DNA of 64,000 bases from Cellulomonas soli. GTDB lineage: Bacteria > Actinomycetota > Actinomycetes > Actinomycetales > Cellulomonadaceae. Below the pieces are notes generated by a model, which did not search any database, was not told the DNA's origin, and worked only from the letters and a program-made list of their open reading frames with translations. The stretch is taken from NCBI RefSeq assembly GCF_013409305.1, contig NZ_JACBZJ010000001.1, positions 3,472,001-3,536,000 of the forward strand. The letters run 5' to 3'. The translations under genes and the position numbers were made by a program. The first letter of the stretch is position 1. Each line of letters opens with the position of its first letter. Shown here piece after piece: positions 1 through 9,344 of this stretch.

Positions 1-2
1 TC

Positions 3-1730
3 GGGTACATGTACCTGATCACGTCGTTCATCTGGTTCATGGTGGGCGGCCTGCTGGCGCTGCTGATCCGCGCCGAGCTGTACCAGCCCGGGCTCGAACT
101 GTTCGCCTCCAAGGAGCAGTACAACCAGGCGTTCACGATGCACGGCACGATCATGCTGCTGCTGTTCGCCACACCGCTGTTCGCCGGGTTCGCCAACGTG
201 ATCATGCCGCTGCAGATCGGCGCACCCGACGTCGCGTTCCCGCGGCTCAACATGTTCGCGTTCTGGCTGTTCTTCTTCGGTGGCCTGATCGCCGCCGCCG
301 GATTCCTCACCCCGCAGGGTGCGGCCTCGTTCGGCTGGTTCGCGTACGCGCCGTTGTCGAACACCGTCTACTCCCCGGGCGTCGGCGGTGACCTGTGGGT
401 CTTCGGCCTCGCGCTCGGCGGTTTCGGGACGATCCTCGGAGCGGTGAACTTCATCACCACGATCGTCACCATGCGTGCGCCCGGCATGACGATGTTCCGG
501 ATGCCGATCTTCACCTGGAACACCCTGGTGACCAGCCTGCTGGTGCTCATGGCGTTCCCGCCGCTGGCCGCGGCCCTGTTCGCGCTCGGCGCCGACCGCA
601 GGCTCGGTGCGCAGGTGTTCAACCCGGACAACGGCGGCGCCATCCTGTGGCAGCACCTGTTCTGGTTCTTCGGGCACCCTGAGGTCTACATCATCGCGCT
701 GCCGTTCTTCGGCATCGCCTCGGAGATCCTGCCGGTCTTCAGCCGCAAGCCGATCTTCGGCTACAAGGGCATCATCTACGCGACGATCGCGATCGCGGCG
801 CTGTCCGTGACCGTCTGGGCGCACCACATGTACGTCACGGGATCGGTGCTGCTGCCGTTCTTCTCGTTCATGACGATGCTCATCGCGGTGCCGACCGGTG
901 TGAAGTTCTTCAACTGGATCGGCACGATGTGGCGCGGCAAGCTCACGTTCGAGACGCCGATGCTCTGGACGATCGGGTTCCTGACGACCTTCCTCTTCGG
1001 CGGGCTGACCGGCGTGATCCTGTCCAGCCCCGCGCTCGACTTCCACATCTCCGACACGTACTTCGTGGTGGCGCACTTCCACTACGTGGTGTTCGGCACG
1101 GTCGTGTTCATGGCGTTCGGAGGCCTGTACTACTGGTGGCCGAAGTTCACCGGGCGGATGCTGGACGAACGCCTCGGCAAGATCCACTTCTGGCTGCTCT
1201 TCGTGGGGTTCCACACGACGTTCCTCGTGCAGCACTGGCTCGGCGTCGAGGGCATGCCGCGCCGGTACGCCGACTACTCGCCGGACGACGGCTTCACGAC
1301 GCTCAACCAGGTCTCGACGATCGGCTCCTTCATCCTCGGGGCCTCGATGCTGCCGTTCCTGTGGAACGTGTACATCACCTGGCGCAACGCGCCCAAGGTG
1401 ACGGTGGACGACCCGTGGGGCTACGGCGCGTCGCTCGAGTGGGCCACGAGCTGCCCGCCGCCGCGGCACAACTTCACGTCGCTCCCGCGCATCCGCTCGG
1501 AGCGCCCGGCCTTCGACCTGCACCACCCCGAGGTCGCGGCGATGGACCACGTCACCGCTGACCCCGGCGTGCTCGATCGGCAGGCGCAACGGACCGGCGC
1601 GAGCGCGGCGGCCGTCGACGGCGTCGTGCACGGCGCGAGTCAGGCGCAGCAGTCCACGGCGACCCTCGTCGAGGACCCGCCCGAGCGCACCGACCGGGAC
1701 GTGACCGACCACCGAGAGGACATGCCGTGA
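3..1730 (+). CDS. ctaD: Cytochrome c oxidase subunit I (5' end cut off by the window)
   Basis: Catalytic subunit of the aa3 oxidase, which reduces O2 to water at the membrane and pumps protons. The frame is open to the window edge and reads G-Y before the first Met, so the true start lies upstream. Counting from that Met: H45 (MHGT) is a haem a ligand, H223 and Y227 (GHPEVY) are a CuB ligand and its cross-linked Tyr, H272/H273 (AHHMY) are further CuB ligands, and H356/H358 (HFHYV) bind haem a3 and haem a. About twelve membrane segments are present. A hydrophilic tail of roughly 70 residues follows the last one. The stop overlaps the start of ctaF by 4 bases (GTGA). The identification is secure. 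Confidence 0.98.
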   Translation, partial: GYMYLITSFIWFMVGGLLALLIRAELYQPGLELFASKEQYNQAFTMHGTIMLLLFATPLFAGFANVIMPLQIGAPDVAFPRLNMFAFWLFFFGGLIAAAGFLTPQGAASFGWFAYAPLSNTVYSPGVGGDLWVFGLALGGFGTILGAVNFITTIVTMRAPGMTMFRMPIFTWNTLVTSLLVLMAFPPLAAALFALGADRRLGAQVFNPDNGGAILWQHLFWFFGHPEVYIIALPFFGIASEILPVFSRKPIFGYKGIIYATIAIAALSVTVWAHHMYVTGSVLLPFFSFMTMLIAVPTGVKFFNWIGTMWRGKLTFETPMLWTIGFLTTFLFGGLTGVILSSPALDFHISDTYFVVAHFHYVVFGTVVFMAFGGLYYWWPKFTGRMLDERLGKIHFWLLFVGFHTTFLVQHWLGVEGMPRRYADYSPDDGFTTLNQVSTIGSFILGASMLPFLWNVYITWRNAPKVTVDDPWGYGASLEWATSCPPPRHNFTSLPRIRSERPAFDLHHPEVAAMDHVTADPGVLDRQAQRTGASAAAVDGVVHGASQAQQSTATLVEDPPERTDRDVTDHREDMP

Positions 1731-2125
1731 AGCTCGAGACCAAGCTCTTCGCCTACGGTGCCCTCTTCTTCGTGCCGATCGGTCTGCTGTACGGCATCTG
1801 GAGCCACGGCGAGCCCGTCGGCACGGTCGCGATCCCGCTGACCGGCGGCCTCGTGGGCATGATCGGCGCGTACTTCGCGCTGCTGTCGCGCCGCATCGAC
1901 CCCCGCCCGGAAGACGACGAGCACGGCGAGATCGACCAGGGCGCCGGCGACCAGGGCGTCTTCTCGCCGTGGAGCTGGTGGCCTCTGGTGATCGCGCTCG
2001 CCTCGGCGATCGTCTTCACCGGTCTGGCGGTCGGCTGGTGGCTCTCCGGCATCGGCGTCGCCCTGGGCGTCATCGGCCTGGTCGGCTGGGTCTTCGAGTT
2101 CTCCCGCGGCCAGCACGCGCACTGA
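1727..2125 (+). CDS. ctaF: Actinobacterial cytochrome c oxidase subunit IV
   Basis: Small accessory subunit of the actinobacterial aa3 oxidase, 132 residues. It has four hydrophobic segments in two pairs (about residues 8-28 and 33-52, then 84-104 and 108-124), joined by an acidic loop containing [15 protein letters not shown], as is typical of the family. The GTG start overlaps the ctaD stop in a GTGA tetranucleotide. A GAGAGGA ribosome site lies at 1714-1720. ctaF follows ctaC/ctaD-type genes in related genomes. It converges on sodA, and a long bidirectional hairpin separates the two. Confidence 0.95.
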   Translation: MKLETKLFAYGALFFVPIGLLYGIWSHGEPVGTVAIPLTGGLVGMIGAYFALLSRRIDPRPEDDEHGEIDQGAGDQGVFSPWSWWPLVIALASAIVFTGLAVGWWLSGIGVALGVIGLVGWVFEFSRGQHAH

Positions 2126-2138
2126 GGTCTCCGCAGGC

Positions 2139-2187
2139 CGACGACGAAGGGCGCCGCTCCACGTGGGAGCGGCGCCCTTCGTCGTCG
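2139..2187. terminator. Bidirectional terminator between ctaF and sodA
   Basis: Perfect 22-bp inverted repeat (2139-2160 and 2166-2187) around a 5-base loop, between the stops of two convergent genes. It can serve both transcripts. Confidence 0.9.
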
Positions 2188-2198
2188 AGGTGACGAGG

Positions 2199-2828
2199 TC
2201 AGAGGGCCGGGACGATGAGCCCTGCCGTCTGGGTGCGTGCGCGGTCGAAGCGTGCGGCGGCGTCGGCCCAGCTGACGATGTTCCACCACGCCTTGACGTA
2301 ATCCGCCTTGACGTTGACGTAGTCCAGGTAGAAGGCGTGCTCCCACATGTCGAGCACGACGAGAGGCACCAGGCCGAGGGCGATGTTGCTCTGCTGGTCG
2401 TACAGCTGCACGATGACGAGCTTGGCGCCGATCGAGTCCCAGGCGAGGATCGACCAGCCGGAGCCCTGGATGCCGATCGCGTTGGCGGCGAAGTGCTTCT
2501 GGAACTTCTCGAACGAGCCGAAGAACTCGTCGATCGCCGCGGCGAGCTCGCCGGTCGGCTTGTCGCCGCCCTCGGGGGAGAGGTTCTGCCAGAACACCGA
2601 GTGGTTCACGTGGCCGCCGAGGTTGAACGCGAGGTTCTTCTCGTGCAGGTTCACCGCGGCCAGGTCGTCGGCGTCGCGGGCCGCCGCGAGCTTCTCCAGG
2701 GCGGTGTTGGCGCCCGTCACGTAGGCCGCGTGGTGCTTGTCGTGGTGCAGCTCCATGATCCGGCCCGAGATGTGCGGCTCGAGGGCTGCGTAGTCGTAGG
2801 GCAGGTCGGGGAGTGTGTAGTCAGCCAT
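2199..2828 (-). CDS. sodA: Superoxide dismutase, Fe/Mn family (Mn type favoured)
   Basis: Cytoplasmic enzyme that converts superoxide to O2 and H2O2; 209 residues, normal for the family. Metal ligands H28 (ELHHDKHH), H76 (VNHSVFW), D160 and H164 (DMWEH) are all present. G71-G72 before the second ligand and DQQ at 144-146 resemble Mn enzymes more than Fe enzymes; metal choice is inferred. It lies on the same strand as, and downstream of, qcrB, but a terminator hairpin lies between them and it has its own 130-bp upstream gap. In M. tuberculosis, as I recall, other genes fill the place between ctaF and qcrB. Confidence 0.95.
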   Translation of the reverse strand: MADYTLPDLPYDYAALEPHISGRIMELHHDKHHAAYVTGANTALEKLAAARDADDLAAVNLHEKNLAFNLGGHVNHSVFWQNLSPEGGDKPTGELAAAIDEFFGSFEKFQKHFAANAIGIQGSGWSILAWDSIGAKLVIVQLYDQQSNIALGLVPLVVLDMWEHAFYLDYVNVKADYVKAWWNIVSWADAAARFDRARTQTAGLIVPAL

Positions 2829-2897
2829 GCGTGGGTGCCTCTCCTACGTCGTTTCCTGCTGGGCCCACCGCCGACGGGTTCGGCCGTGGGACTGAAA

Positions 2898-2940
2898 GAG
2901 CCGGGCGCCCGCGCCGTGTCATGGCGCGTTTGCCCGGCTC
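2898..2940 (-). terminator. Terminator after qcrB
   Basis: GAGCCGGGC at 2898-2906 pairs with GCCCGGCTC at 2932-2940, with an inner GCGCC/GGCGC pairing. On the minus strand the stem is followed by CTTTCAG. It closes the ctaE-qcrCAB transcript just before the sodA promoter region. Confidence 0.7.
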
Positions 2941-2962
2941 CTGGATCAACGGTCGGCCATGG

Positions 2963-4702
2963 TCACCGATTCCGCGCGGCGACGTCCGTCTCGGCGCCCG
3001 AGACGAGAGCCTCGTCACCATCGGTGCTGGTCAGCGCCGCGGCGGGGGAGGCCTGCGGCAGGCCGTCGTGGTCCGTGCCGTGGGGGTGGGCGGTGTGGGC
3101 GTGGGCCGCGGCCAGCTCGGCCGGTGTGACGGGCTCGACCCGGTCCTCGTAGAAGACGCGTGAGACCCGCTGCCGGATCGCGTCGAGGCGGTACCCCTTG
3201 CGACGCACGCCGCGGGAGTCCTCGGCGGGCTCGATCTCGATCGGCCGGGTCGGCGAGTGCTGCACGCGCAGCCACCGCTCGTGCTCGTCCAGGGGACGGT
3301 GCACCTCGATGTACTCGCCGCTCGCGAACCGCACGACGCGGCCCGTCTCGTGCCCGTGCAGCACGAGCTCACGGTCCTTGCGCTGCAGCCCGAGGCAGAT
3401 GCGCTTGGTGATCCAGAACGTGAAGGCCGGCGCGGCGAACAGCAGCACCCGGAACGTCCACGTGATGTCGTTGATCGACAGGTGGAAGTGCGTCGCGATG
3501 AGGTCGTTCGATCCGGCCAGGATGAGGATGAAGAACGCCGTGAGGAGCGAGACGCCGAACGCGGTGCGGAACGGGCGGTTGCGCGGCCGGTCCAGGACGT
3601 GGTGCTCCCGCTTGTCACCGGTGGCGAACGCCTCGATGAACGGGTACAGCGCCAGCAACGTGAACAGGATCCCGGGGACCACCATGGCCGGGATGATCAC
3701 GTTGAGCGGGATCGTGAAGCCGGCCACCACGATCTCGGCCTGGCCCGGCATGAGGCGCAGCGCGCCCTCGAGGAACAGCATGTACCAGTCGGGCTGGGCG
3801 CCGGCGGACACGGGCGAGGGGTCGAACGGGCCGTAGTTCCACACCGGGTTGATCGCCATGGTGCCGCCCATGAGGGCGATCACCCCGAACACGGTGAAGA
3901 AGTAGCCGCCGGCCTTCGCGACGTACACCGGGAACAGCGGGAAGCCCGCGACGTTCTCGTCCGAGCGCCCCGAACCGGGGTACTGGGTGTGCTTGTGCAG
4001 CACGACGAAGAACAGGTGCAGGCCGACGAGCGCGAGGATCAGGCCGGGCACGAGCAGCACGTGCACGGTGAACAGGCGGGGGATCAGGTCCTGCCCGGGG
4101 AACTCGCCGCCGAAGATGAAGTACGACATGTACGAGCCGATGATCGGGATCGCACGCACGACGCCGTCGGTGATGCGCAGGCCGTTGCCGGAGAGCACGT
4201 CGTCGGGCAGCGAGTAGCCGGAGAACCCGGCGGCAAGGCCGAGGATCATGAGCACGAAGCCGACGACCCAGTTGACCTCGCGCGGCTTGCGGAACGCGCC
4301 GGTGAAGAACACGCGCATCATGTGCGTGACGATCGCCGCCATGAAGATCAGCGCGGCCCAGTGGTGGATCTGCCGCATGAGCAGGCCGCCGCGCACCTCG
4401 AACGACAGGCGCAGCGTCGAGGCGAACGCCTCGGACATCTCGACGCCGTTCATCGCAGCCCAGGGGCCGTCGTAGTGCGTCTCGGCCATGCTCGGCACGA
4501 AGAACATCGTGAGGAACACGCCCGAGATCAGCAGCGTGACGAAGCTGAACAGGGCGATCTCACCGAGCAGGAACGACCAGTGGTCGGGGAAGATCTTGCG
4601 CGCGAAGGTCTTGACCGCGGTGCCGATCCCGGTGCGCTGGTCGAGGTAGTCGGCGGTGCCGGCGGCGGCGCGGGCACCGCGCGAGGGGGTCGTGGTCGTC
4701 AC
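2963..4702 (-). CDS. qcrB: Menaquinol:cytochrome c reductase cytochrome b subunit
   Basis: Membrane subunit of the bcc complex that oxidises menaquinol; 579 residues. Haem b ligand pairs are H113/H127 and H214/H229; the 15-residue spacing of the second pair resembles cytochrome b6. PDWYM stands where quinol sites have PEWY. About eight or nine helices are followed by a C-terminal cytoplasmic extension of about 120 charged residues, as in actinobacterial QcrB. The frame stays open further upstream, but GTG at 4702 is the start: it overlaps the qcrA stop as GTGA and gives the usual TTTTP...DYLDQRTG N-terminus. It is translated together with qcrA and qcrC. Confidence 0.96.
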   Translation of the reverse strand: MTTTTPSRGARAAAGTADYLDQRTGIGTAVKTFARKIFPDHWSFLLGEIALFSFVTLLISGVFLTMFFVPSMAETHYDGPWAAMNGVEMSEAFASTLRLSFEVRGGLLMRQIHHWAALIFMAAIVTHMMRVFFTGAFRKPREVNWVVGFVLMILGLAAGFSGYSLPDDVLSGNGLRITDGVVRAIPIIGSYMSYFIFGGEFPGQDLIPRLFTVHVLLVPGLILALVGLHLFFVVLHKHTQYPGSGRSDENVAGFPLFPVYVAKAGGYFFTVFGVIALMGGTMAINPVWNYGPFDPSPVSAGAQPDWYMLFLEGALRLMPGQAEIVVAGFTIPLNVIIPAMVVPGILFTLLALYPFIEAFATGDKREHHVLDRPRNRPFRTAFGVSLLTAFFILILAGSNDLIATHFHLSINDITWTFRVLLFAAPAFTFWITKRICLGLQRKDRELVLHGHETGRVVRFASGEYIEVHRPLDEHERWLRVQHSPTRPIEIEPAEDSRGVRRKGYRLDAIRQRVSRVFYEDRVEPVTPAELAAAHAHTAHPHGTDHDGLPQASPAAALTSTDGDEALVSGAETDVAARNR

Positions 4703-5748
4703 TTCAGCCGCTCCCAGAAGCTCGGGCCGACAGGTTCGTGGAAGTCGCTCTGCGCGATCAGGTATCCCTCGTCGTCGACGGTGATCGGCAGCTGGGGCAG
4801 CGGGCGCTTCGCCGGTCCGAAGACGACCTTGGCCCCGTCGGCGACGTCGAACGTCGACTGGTGGCACGGGCAGAGCAGGTGGTGGGTCTGCTGCTCGTAG
4901 AGGGCCACCGGGCAACCGACGTGGGTGCAGATCTTGGAGTACGCGACGATGCCCTCGTACGACCAGTCCTTGCGGTCCTCGGCCTCGGTGAGGTCACGCG
5001 GGTCCAGGCGCACCAGGAGCACGATCGCCTTGGCCTTCTCGTCCAGCGGGTGCTCGACGTCGTCGAGCCCTTCGGGGATGACGTGGAACACCGAGCCGAT
5101 CGTCACGTCGGCCGCCTTGATGGGTCGACCGGAGGGGTCGATGGCGAGCCGGGTGTTCTTCTTCCACAGCGTGTGCTTGAACTTCGAGACGTCCCAGTCC
5201 TCGCCGATGTTCCCGATGAGCGGGATCGCGATGGTCAGCGGGAACAGGGCCAGAGCGGAGGCGAGGGCACCCTTGAGCACGCCGCGCCGCCCGATGCCGG
5301 AGTCGGCCGCACCGGCCTTGAGCGCCTCGACGGCCGCGGCGCGGTTCTCGTCCGAGCTGCGCTGCTCGTGCCGGTCCTCGTGCTGCTCGCGGTCGTTCAT
5401 GAGCGACTTGGCCCAGTGGATCGCGGCAGTGCCGATGCCGAGCAGGGCGAACGCCAGGCTCAGGCCGAGCACCAGGTTCGAGCGCTGCATCGTCGCGGAG
5501 GTCTCGCCCGGAGGCAGCGCGAAGTAGGCGACGACGAACGTGAGCGTGCCCAGGATCGAGATCGTGAAGAGCGTGACGACCTGACGCTCGGCGCGCTTGT
5601 CGGCGGCCGGGTCCTGGTCGGCGCGACGCAGCTGGTGCGGGGCGTCGCCGGGGTCCGTGAACCGCTCGGGCACCCGGCCGTCCGACTCGTGGCCCTCTGC
5701 TTCGTGCACGACGACGTCGCGCGTGCTGTCGTGGTCGTGGCTGCTCAC
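4699..5748 (-). CDS. qcrA: Rieske iron-sulfur subunit of the bcc complex
   Basis: Carries the high-potential 2Fe-2S cluster that takes the first electron from menaquinol. The protein has 349 residues. An acidic/His-rich N-terminus precedes three membrane segments (about 57-78, 91-111 and 157-178), the three-helix form of actinobacteria. Box I CTHVGC gives C274, H276 and C279; box II CPCHQS gives C293, C295 and H296. Ligands are C274, H276, C293 and H296, with C279-C295 as the disulfide. GTG at 5748 overlaps the qcrC stop (GTGA); earlier in-frame residues do not look like the family. Confidence 0.96.
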   Translation of the reverse strand: MSSHDHDSTRDVVVHEAEGHESDGRVPERFTDPGDAPHQLRRADQDPAADKRAERQVVTLFTISILGTLTFVVAYFALPPGETSATMQRSNLVLGLSLAFALLGIGTAAIHWAKSLMNDREQHEDRHEQRSSDENRAAAVEALKAGAADSGIGRRGVLKGALASALALFPLTIAIPLIGNIGEDWDVSKFKHTLWKKNTRLAIDPSGRPIKAADVTIGSVFHVIPEGLDDVEHPLDEKAKAIVLLVRLDPRDLTEAEDRKDWSYEGIVAYSKICTHVGCPVALYEQQTHHLLCPCHQSTFDVADGAKVVFGPAKRPLPQLPITVDDEGYLIAQSDFHEPVGPSFWERLK

Positions 5749-6530
5749 GAGGACTTCGCTCCGATCCAGACGGCGGCACCGATCAGCAGACCCATGCCGA
5801 CGACCCAGGCCCACAGGCCTTCACTGACAGGACCCAGGCTTCCCAGGTCGAGGCCGCCGGGGGCCGGCTGATCCTGCTCGGCGATGTACGCGATGATGTC
5901 CCGCTTCTCCTCGGGCGTGATGTTCGCGTCGTTGAAGACGGGCATCGACTGCGGGCCGGTGAGCATGGCCTCGTACAGGTGCGTGGGTGAGGTCTCGAGC
6001 AGCGACGGCGCGAACTTGCCCTGGGAGAGGGCGCCGCCGGCGCCCACCGCGTTGTGGCACATCGCGCAGTTGGTGCGGAAGATGGCCATGCCGTTGGCTG
6101 CGTCGCCCTGCGTCGGGTCGACCTGGTCGGCGGTGGGGATCGAGGGCCCGCCGCCGAGGCTCGCCACGTAGGCGGCCAGCTGGGCGATCTGCTCGTCGTC
6201 GAACTGCACGGGCTTGGCCGGTGCCTGCGGTCCCGTCGCCTGCATCGGCATGCGTCCGGTGCCCACCTGGAAGTCGACCGCCGCGGCGCCCACGCCGATG
6301 AGGGACGGCGCGCTGTCGGTGCCCGAGGCGCCCGCGCCGTGGCAGGTCGCGCAGTTGGCCTGGAACAGCTTCTGGCCGGTGTCCACGTCGGTGGCGCTGG
6401 CCGGGGCGCTCGCCGCGTCGGCCGACGTCGGCGCGAGCACGGCGTACAGGCCGCCTGTGACCAGCAGCGCCAGCAGGAGCAGGAGGACCGGCGCGCGCCG
6501 GTCGTGCCTGCGGGCTGCGAGTGCCTTCAC
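5745..6530 (-). CDS. qcrC: Diheme cytochrome c subunit of the bcc complex
   Basis: Membrane-anchored diheme cytochrome that passes electrons directly to the aa3 oxidase in the bcc-aa3 supercomplex, replacing soluble cytochrome c. The protein has 261 residues: an N-terminal anchor or signal (about 14-32), haem sites CATCH (60-64) and CAMCH (155-159), likely axial Met residues in RMPMQA and SMPVF, and a C-terminal helix (about 240-257). GTG at 6530, with a GAGGAC ribosome site upstream, gives a normal signal sequence. The next gene, qcrA, overlaps by 4 bases. Confidence 0.96.
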   Translation of the reverse strand: MKALAARRHDRRAPVLLLLLALLVTGGLYAVLAPTSADAASAPASATDVDTGQKLFQANCATCHGAGASGTDSAPSLIGVGAAAVDFQVGTGRMPMQATGPQAPAKPVQFDDEQIAQLAAYVASLGGGPSIPTADQVDPTQGDAANGMAIFRTNCAMCHNAVGAGGALSQGKFAPSLLETSPTHLYEAMLTGPQSMPVFNDANITPEEKRDIIAYIAEQDQPAPGGLDLGSLGPVSEGLWAWVVGMGLLIGAAVWIGAKSS

Positions 6531-6607
6531 GGATGGGTCCTCGTCTCGCGTGTCGGGGGTGGCGGGGGGTCCCGCGGGGCCGGGGTGGGGGTGTGCGGGC
6601 GGTGCGA

Positions 6608-7255
6608 TCAGCGCAGCAGGTAGATGACGGCGAACAGGGCGATCCACACGACGTCGACGAAGTGCCAGTAGTACGACGTGACGATCGCCGTCGTGGCCTC
6701 GTGGTGCCCGAACCGCTTGGCGCTGAACGAGCGGCCGAGCAGGAGCAGGAACGCGATGAGTCCGCCGAGGACGTGCAGCCCGTGGAAGCCGGTGGTCAGG
6801 TAGAAGACGGAGCCGTAGGGGCTCGAGGAGATCGTGAGCCCCTCGTGCACGAGCGCCGCGTACTCGAACACCTGGCCGCCGATGAAGAAGGCGCCCATGA
6901 GGTAGGTCAGCGTCACCCACTCGTTCATGCCCCAGCGCCCGACCTGCAGCAGCGAGCCGGTCCGGGCGGGCTGGAACCGCTCGGCGGCCCAGACACCCAT
7001 CTGGCACGTGACGGACGACAGCACCAGCACCGTGGTGTTGATGGCCGCGAAGGTCACGTTGAGCTTGGTCGTCTGCTCGGCCCACTCCTGCGGCACCGCT
7101 GCGCGCAAGGTGAAGTACATGGCGAAGAGCGCGGCGAAGAACATGAGCTCGCTGGCGAGCCACACGATCGTGCCGACCGACACGGGGTTCGGTCGGTTCA
7201 CGCTCACGTGGGTGGCGGTGCGAGGGGCAGCCGTTGCGGTCGACACGTCCGCCAT
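6608..7255 (-). CDS. ctaE: Cytochrome c oxidase subunit III
   Basis: Non-catalytic core subunit of the aa3 oxidase, 215 residues. It has about five membrane helices, [12 protein letters not shown] in the middle and [11 protein letters not shown] near the C-terminus, both hallmarks of subunit III. It is first in the ctaE-qcrC-qcrA-qcrB cluster, the standard actinobacterial arrangement. qcrC follows after 77 bp. The ATG at 7255 sits inside a perfect palindrome and has no clear ribosome site. GTG at 7246 is an alternative start. Confidence 0.95.
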   Translation of the reverse strand: MADVSTATAAPRTATHVSVNRPNPVSVGTIVWLASELMFFAALFAMYFTLRAAVPQEWAEQTTKLNVTFAAINTTVLVLSSVTCQMGVWAAERFQPARTGSLLQVGRWGMNEWVTLTYLMGAFFIGGQVFEYAALVHEGLTISSSPYGSVFYLTTGFHGLHVLGGLIAFLLLLGRSFSAKRFGHHEATTAIVTSYYWHFVDVVWIALFAVIYLLR

Positions 7256-7263
7256 TATGGCGG
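7249..7263. repeat. Palindrome over the ctaE start codon
   Basis: CCGCCAT-T-ATGGCGG is a perfect 15-base palindrome. The ctaE ATG (7255-7253 on the minus strand) lies in it. In mRNA it can fold as CCGCC/GGCGG with ATAAT in the loop. It may be a DNA operator or a translational hairpin; its role is unknown. Confidence 0.6.
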
Positions 7264-7533
7264 AACTGTGAAGCGCATGGGTCGTTAGGCCCAGGTGACG
7301 CGCGCGGGATATGTCACATCGTCACGATCGCAGGCCCGCGCACGGCGTGTCGTGGCCTGTCCGTGTCCGTCCCGTGGCCGGACCGTGTCCTGCTCGTGGG
7401 GTGGCCGACGTGCCGTGCCGAGCGGTGCCCGCCCCGTCGTCCGGTTGCCGGCACGCACGCGTGCGCACGGACGGGCCGTCCCACGTGCCACGATGTCCTC
7501 GGACGCACGTCGACGACGAGTGAGGTACCCACG
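7256..7533. other. Divergent intergenic region between ctaE and the receiver gene
   Basis: 278 bp without a convincing gene. It must hold the ctaE-qcrCAB promoter (minus) and that of the receiver-trpD pair (plus). Two TGTGAC-like half-sites read on the minus strand near 7312-7328. I could not assign a -10 with confidence. Short open frames here are GC artefacts. Confidence 0.5.
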
Positions 7534-7968
7534 ATGAGCACGGCCACCCCCGCACAGCCCGCTGACGTCCCCGCTGACGGCCCGCGGATCTTGCTCTACA
7601 GCGACGACGTGGACGCACGCGAGCAGGTGCGGCTCGCCGTCGGACGCCGGCTGGGTCGCGGGGCCCCCGACATCCGCTGGTACGAGGTCGCCACCGCCGA
7701 CGTGGTGGTCGCCGCCGCCGAGCAGTCCCGCTACGACCTGCTGATCCTCGACGGCGAGGCCGACAAGGTCGGAGGCATGGGGCTGTGCCGCCAGCTCAAG
7801 GACGAGGTCTACGACTGCCCGCCGGTGCTCGTGCTCACCGGGCGACCGCAGGACGCGTGGCTCGCGCACTGGTCCAACGCCGACGGCGTGGTCAGCCGGC
7901 CGCTCGACCCGGTCGCCGTCCAGCAGGCGGTGGCCGCACTCGTGCGTGCCGAGGTGGCCGCCGGATGA
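7534..7968 (+). CDS. Atypical response-regulator receiver-domain protein
   Basis: 144 residues, a single CheY-like receiver domain with no output domain. D24/D25 (YSDD) form the acidic pocket, D73 (LILDGE) is the likely phosphoacceptor and T102 is the switch Thr. The Lys expected near residue 122 is Arg (SRPLDP), which is unusual and may alter phosphorylation control. No histidine kinase is encoded in the window. The ATG at 7534 follows a GTGAGGT-like ribosome site. The stop overlaps the trpD start (ATGA), so the two are probably translated together. A similar gene precedes trpD in other actinobacteria, as I recall; its function is unknown to me. Confidence 0.75.
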   Translation: MSTATPAQPADVPADGPRILLYSDDVDAREQVRLAVGRRLGRGAPDIRWYEVATADVVVAAAEQSRYDLLILDGEADKVGGMGLCRQLKDEVYDCPPVLVLTGRPQDAWLAHWSNADGVVSRPLDPVAVQQAVAALVRAEVAAG

Positions 7969-9002
7969 CCACCTGGTCGGACCTGCTGACCTCGCTCGTC
8001 GCCCGCCAGGACCTGTCCACGCAGGACGCCGCCTGGGCCATGGGCGAGATCATGCGCGGCGAGGCCTCGCCTGCGCGTGTCGCCGGCTTCCTCGTCGCGC
8101 TGCGCGCCAAGGGGGAGACCGTCGGGGAGCTGACCGGGCTCGCCGACATGATGCTCGAGCACGCGCACCGGTTCGTGGTCCCGGGGCGCACGGTCGACAT
8201 CGTCGGATCGGGCGGCGACCGTGCCCACACGGTCAACATCTCGACGATGTCCGCCCTGGTCCTCGCGGGGGCCGGTCTGCGCGTCGTCAAGCACGGCAAC
8301 CGGGCCTCGTCCTCCTCCTCGGGCTCCGCCGACGTGCTCGAGGCCCTGGGGATCCGGCTGGACCAGCCGGTCGAACGGGTCGCCGAGCTCGCCGAGGAGG
8401 TGGGCATCACGTTCTGCTTCGCCGCCGTGTTCCACCCCTCGATGCGGCACGCCGGCGTGGCCCGTCGCGAGCTGGGGATCGCGACCGCGTTCAACTTCCT
8501 CGGCCCGCTCACCAACCCTGCGCAGCCGCAGGCGGCGGCGATCGGGGTGGCCGACGCGCGCATGGCCCCTCTCGTGGCCGGCGTCCTCGCGGCACGCGGA
8601 ACCAGCGCCCTGGTCTTCCGCGGCGACGACGGCCTCGACGAGATCGCCGCGACCGCCCCGACCCGGGTGTGGGAGGTGCGTGACGGGCAGATCGCCGAGC
8701 AGGTCGTCGACTGGACGGTCGAGCTGGGCGTCCCGGCGATCACGCAGGCCGACCTGCGTGGGGCCGATGCCGCCTACAACGCCGAGGTCGCGCTCCGCCT
8801 GCTCGACGGCGAGACCGGCGCCGTGCGGGAGACCGTGGTGCTCAACACCGCTGCGGCCCTCGTGGCCGACGGCACCCTGGCCGGGACGGGTCAGGGCACG
8901 CTCGTCGAGCGGCTGCGCGTCGGGGCCGAGCACGCCCGGCACTCGCTCGACAGCGGGGCGGCCAAAGACGTGCTGGAGCGCTGGCGGCTCGCGAGCGGCT
9001 GA
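7965..9002 (+). CDS. trpD: Anthranilate phosphoribosyltransferase
   Basis: Transfers phosphoribose from PRPP to anthranilate, the second step of tryptophan synthesis; cytoplasmic, 345 residues, normal length. Signatures are [15 protein letters not shown] (PRPP and Mg binding), [21 protein letters not shown] and [10 protein letters not shown]. It stands apart from any other trp gene, as it does in M. tuberculosis (Rv2192c). It is instead coupled by ATGA to the receiver-domain gene, which invites a regulatory link that is only inference. The gene ends 53 bp before a convergent RAM-domain gene, with no strong terminator between them. Confidence 0.97.
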   Translation: MTTWSDLLTSLVARQDLSTQDAAWAMGEIMRGEASPARVAGFLVALRAKGETVGELTGLADMMLEHAHRFVVPGRTVDIVGSGGDRAHTVNISTMSALVLAGAGLRVVKHGNRASSSSSGSADVLEALGIRLDQPVERVAELAEEVGITFCFAAVFHPSMRHAGVARRELGIATAFNFLGPLTNPAQPQAAAIGVADARMAPLVAGVLAARGTSALVFRGDDGLDEIAATAPTRVWEVRDGQIAEQVVDWTVELGVPAITQADLRGADAAYNAEVALRLLDGETGAVRETVVLNTAAALVADGTLAGTGQGTLVERLRVGAEHARHSLDSGAAKDVLERWRLASG

Positions 9003-9055
9003 CCGCTCTCGGTCGTCGCCCCGTCAGCGCCCCGCAGTCGCTTCTCCTACTTCCC

Positions 9056-9337
9056 TCAGTCGTCGAGGCCGAGGGCGAACGCCTGCGCGAGGTCGTGCTG
9101 GGAGTAGGCCCGGAACGCGATGTACGTCTGCGTGCGCAGGACACCCTCGACCTTGCTCACCCGGTCGGCGATGACGTCGGCCAGGTCGTCGTGCTCTCGC
9201 ACCCGCACCATCGCGATGAGGTCGACCTCGCCGGTCACGGAGTAGACCTCGCTCACGCCGGGGATCTCGGCGATCGCGGCGGCCACCTCGGGGATGCGGG
9301 CGGCGTCGGTGTCGATGAGGACGATGGCGGTCAGCAT
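9056..9337 (-). CDS. Stand-alone Lrp/AsnC ligand-binding (RAM) domain protein
   Basis: 93 residues corresponding to the RAM domain of Lrp/AsnC regulators without the DNA-binding half: LTAIVLIDTD at the start, then VSEVYSVTGEVDLIAMVRV and VEGVLRTQTYIAF. Such proteins usually form ring oligomers that bind amino acids; the ligand here is unknown. It begins 7 bases after the stop of the DnaQ/GIY-YIG nuclease gene and probably shares its transcript. ATG at 9337 is chosen because residues upstream of it do not match the family. Confidence 0.85.
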   Translation of the reverse strand: MLTAIVLIDTDAARIPEVAAAIAEIPGVSEVYSVTGEVDLIAMVRVREHDDLADVIADRVSKVEGVLRTQTYIAFRAYSQHDLAQAFALGLDD

Positions 9338-9344
9338 CCCGCCA

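Noticed and set aside
2163..3152. A long plus-strand frame over sodA and the end of qcrB
   Set aside because: It begins inside the terminator hairpin and is antisense to two certain genes.
7256..7533. Short open frames upstream of the receiver gene on both strands
   Set aside because: Biased Arg/Gly/Ser composition, overlapping in several frames, no ribosome site; typical of GC-rich noncoding DNA.
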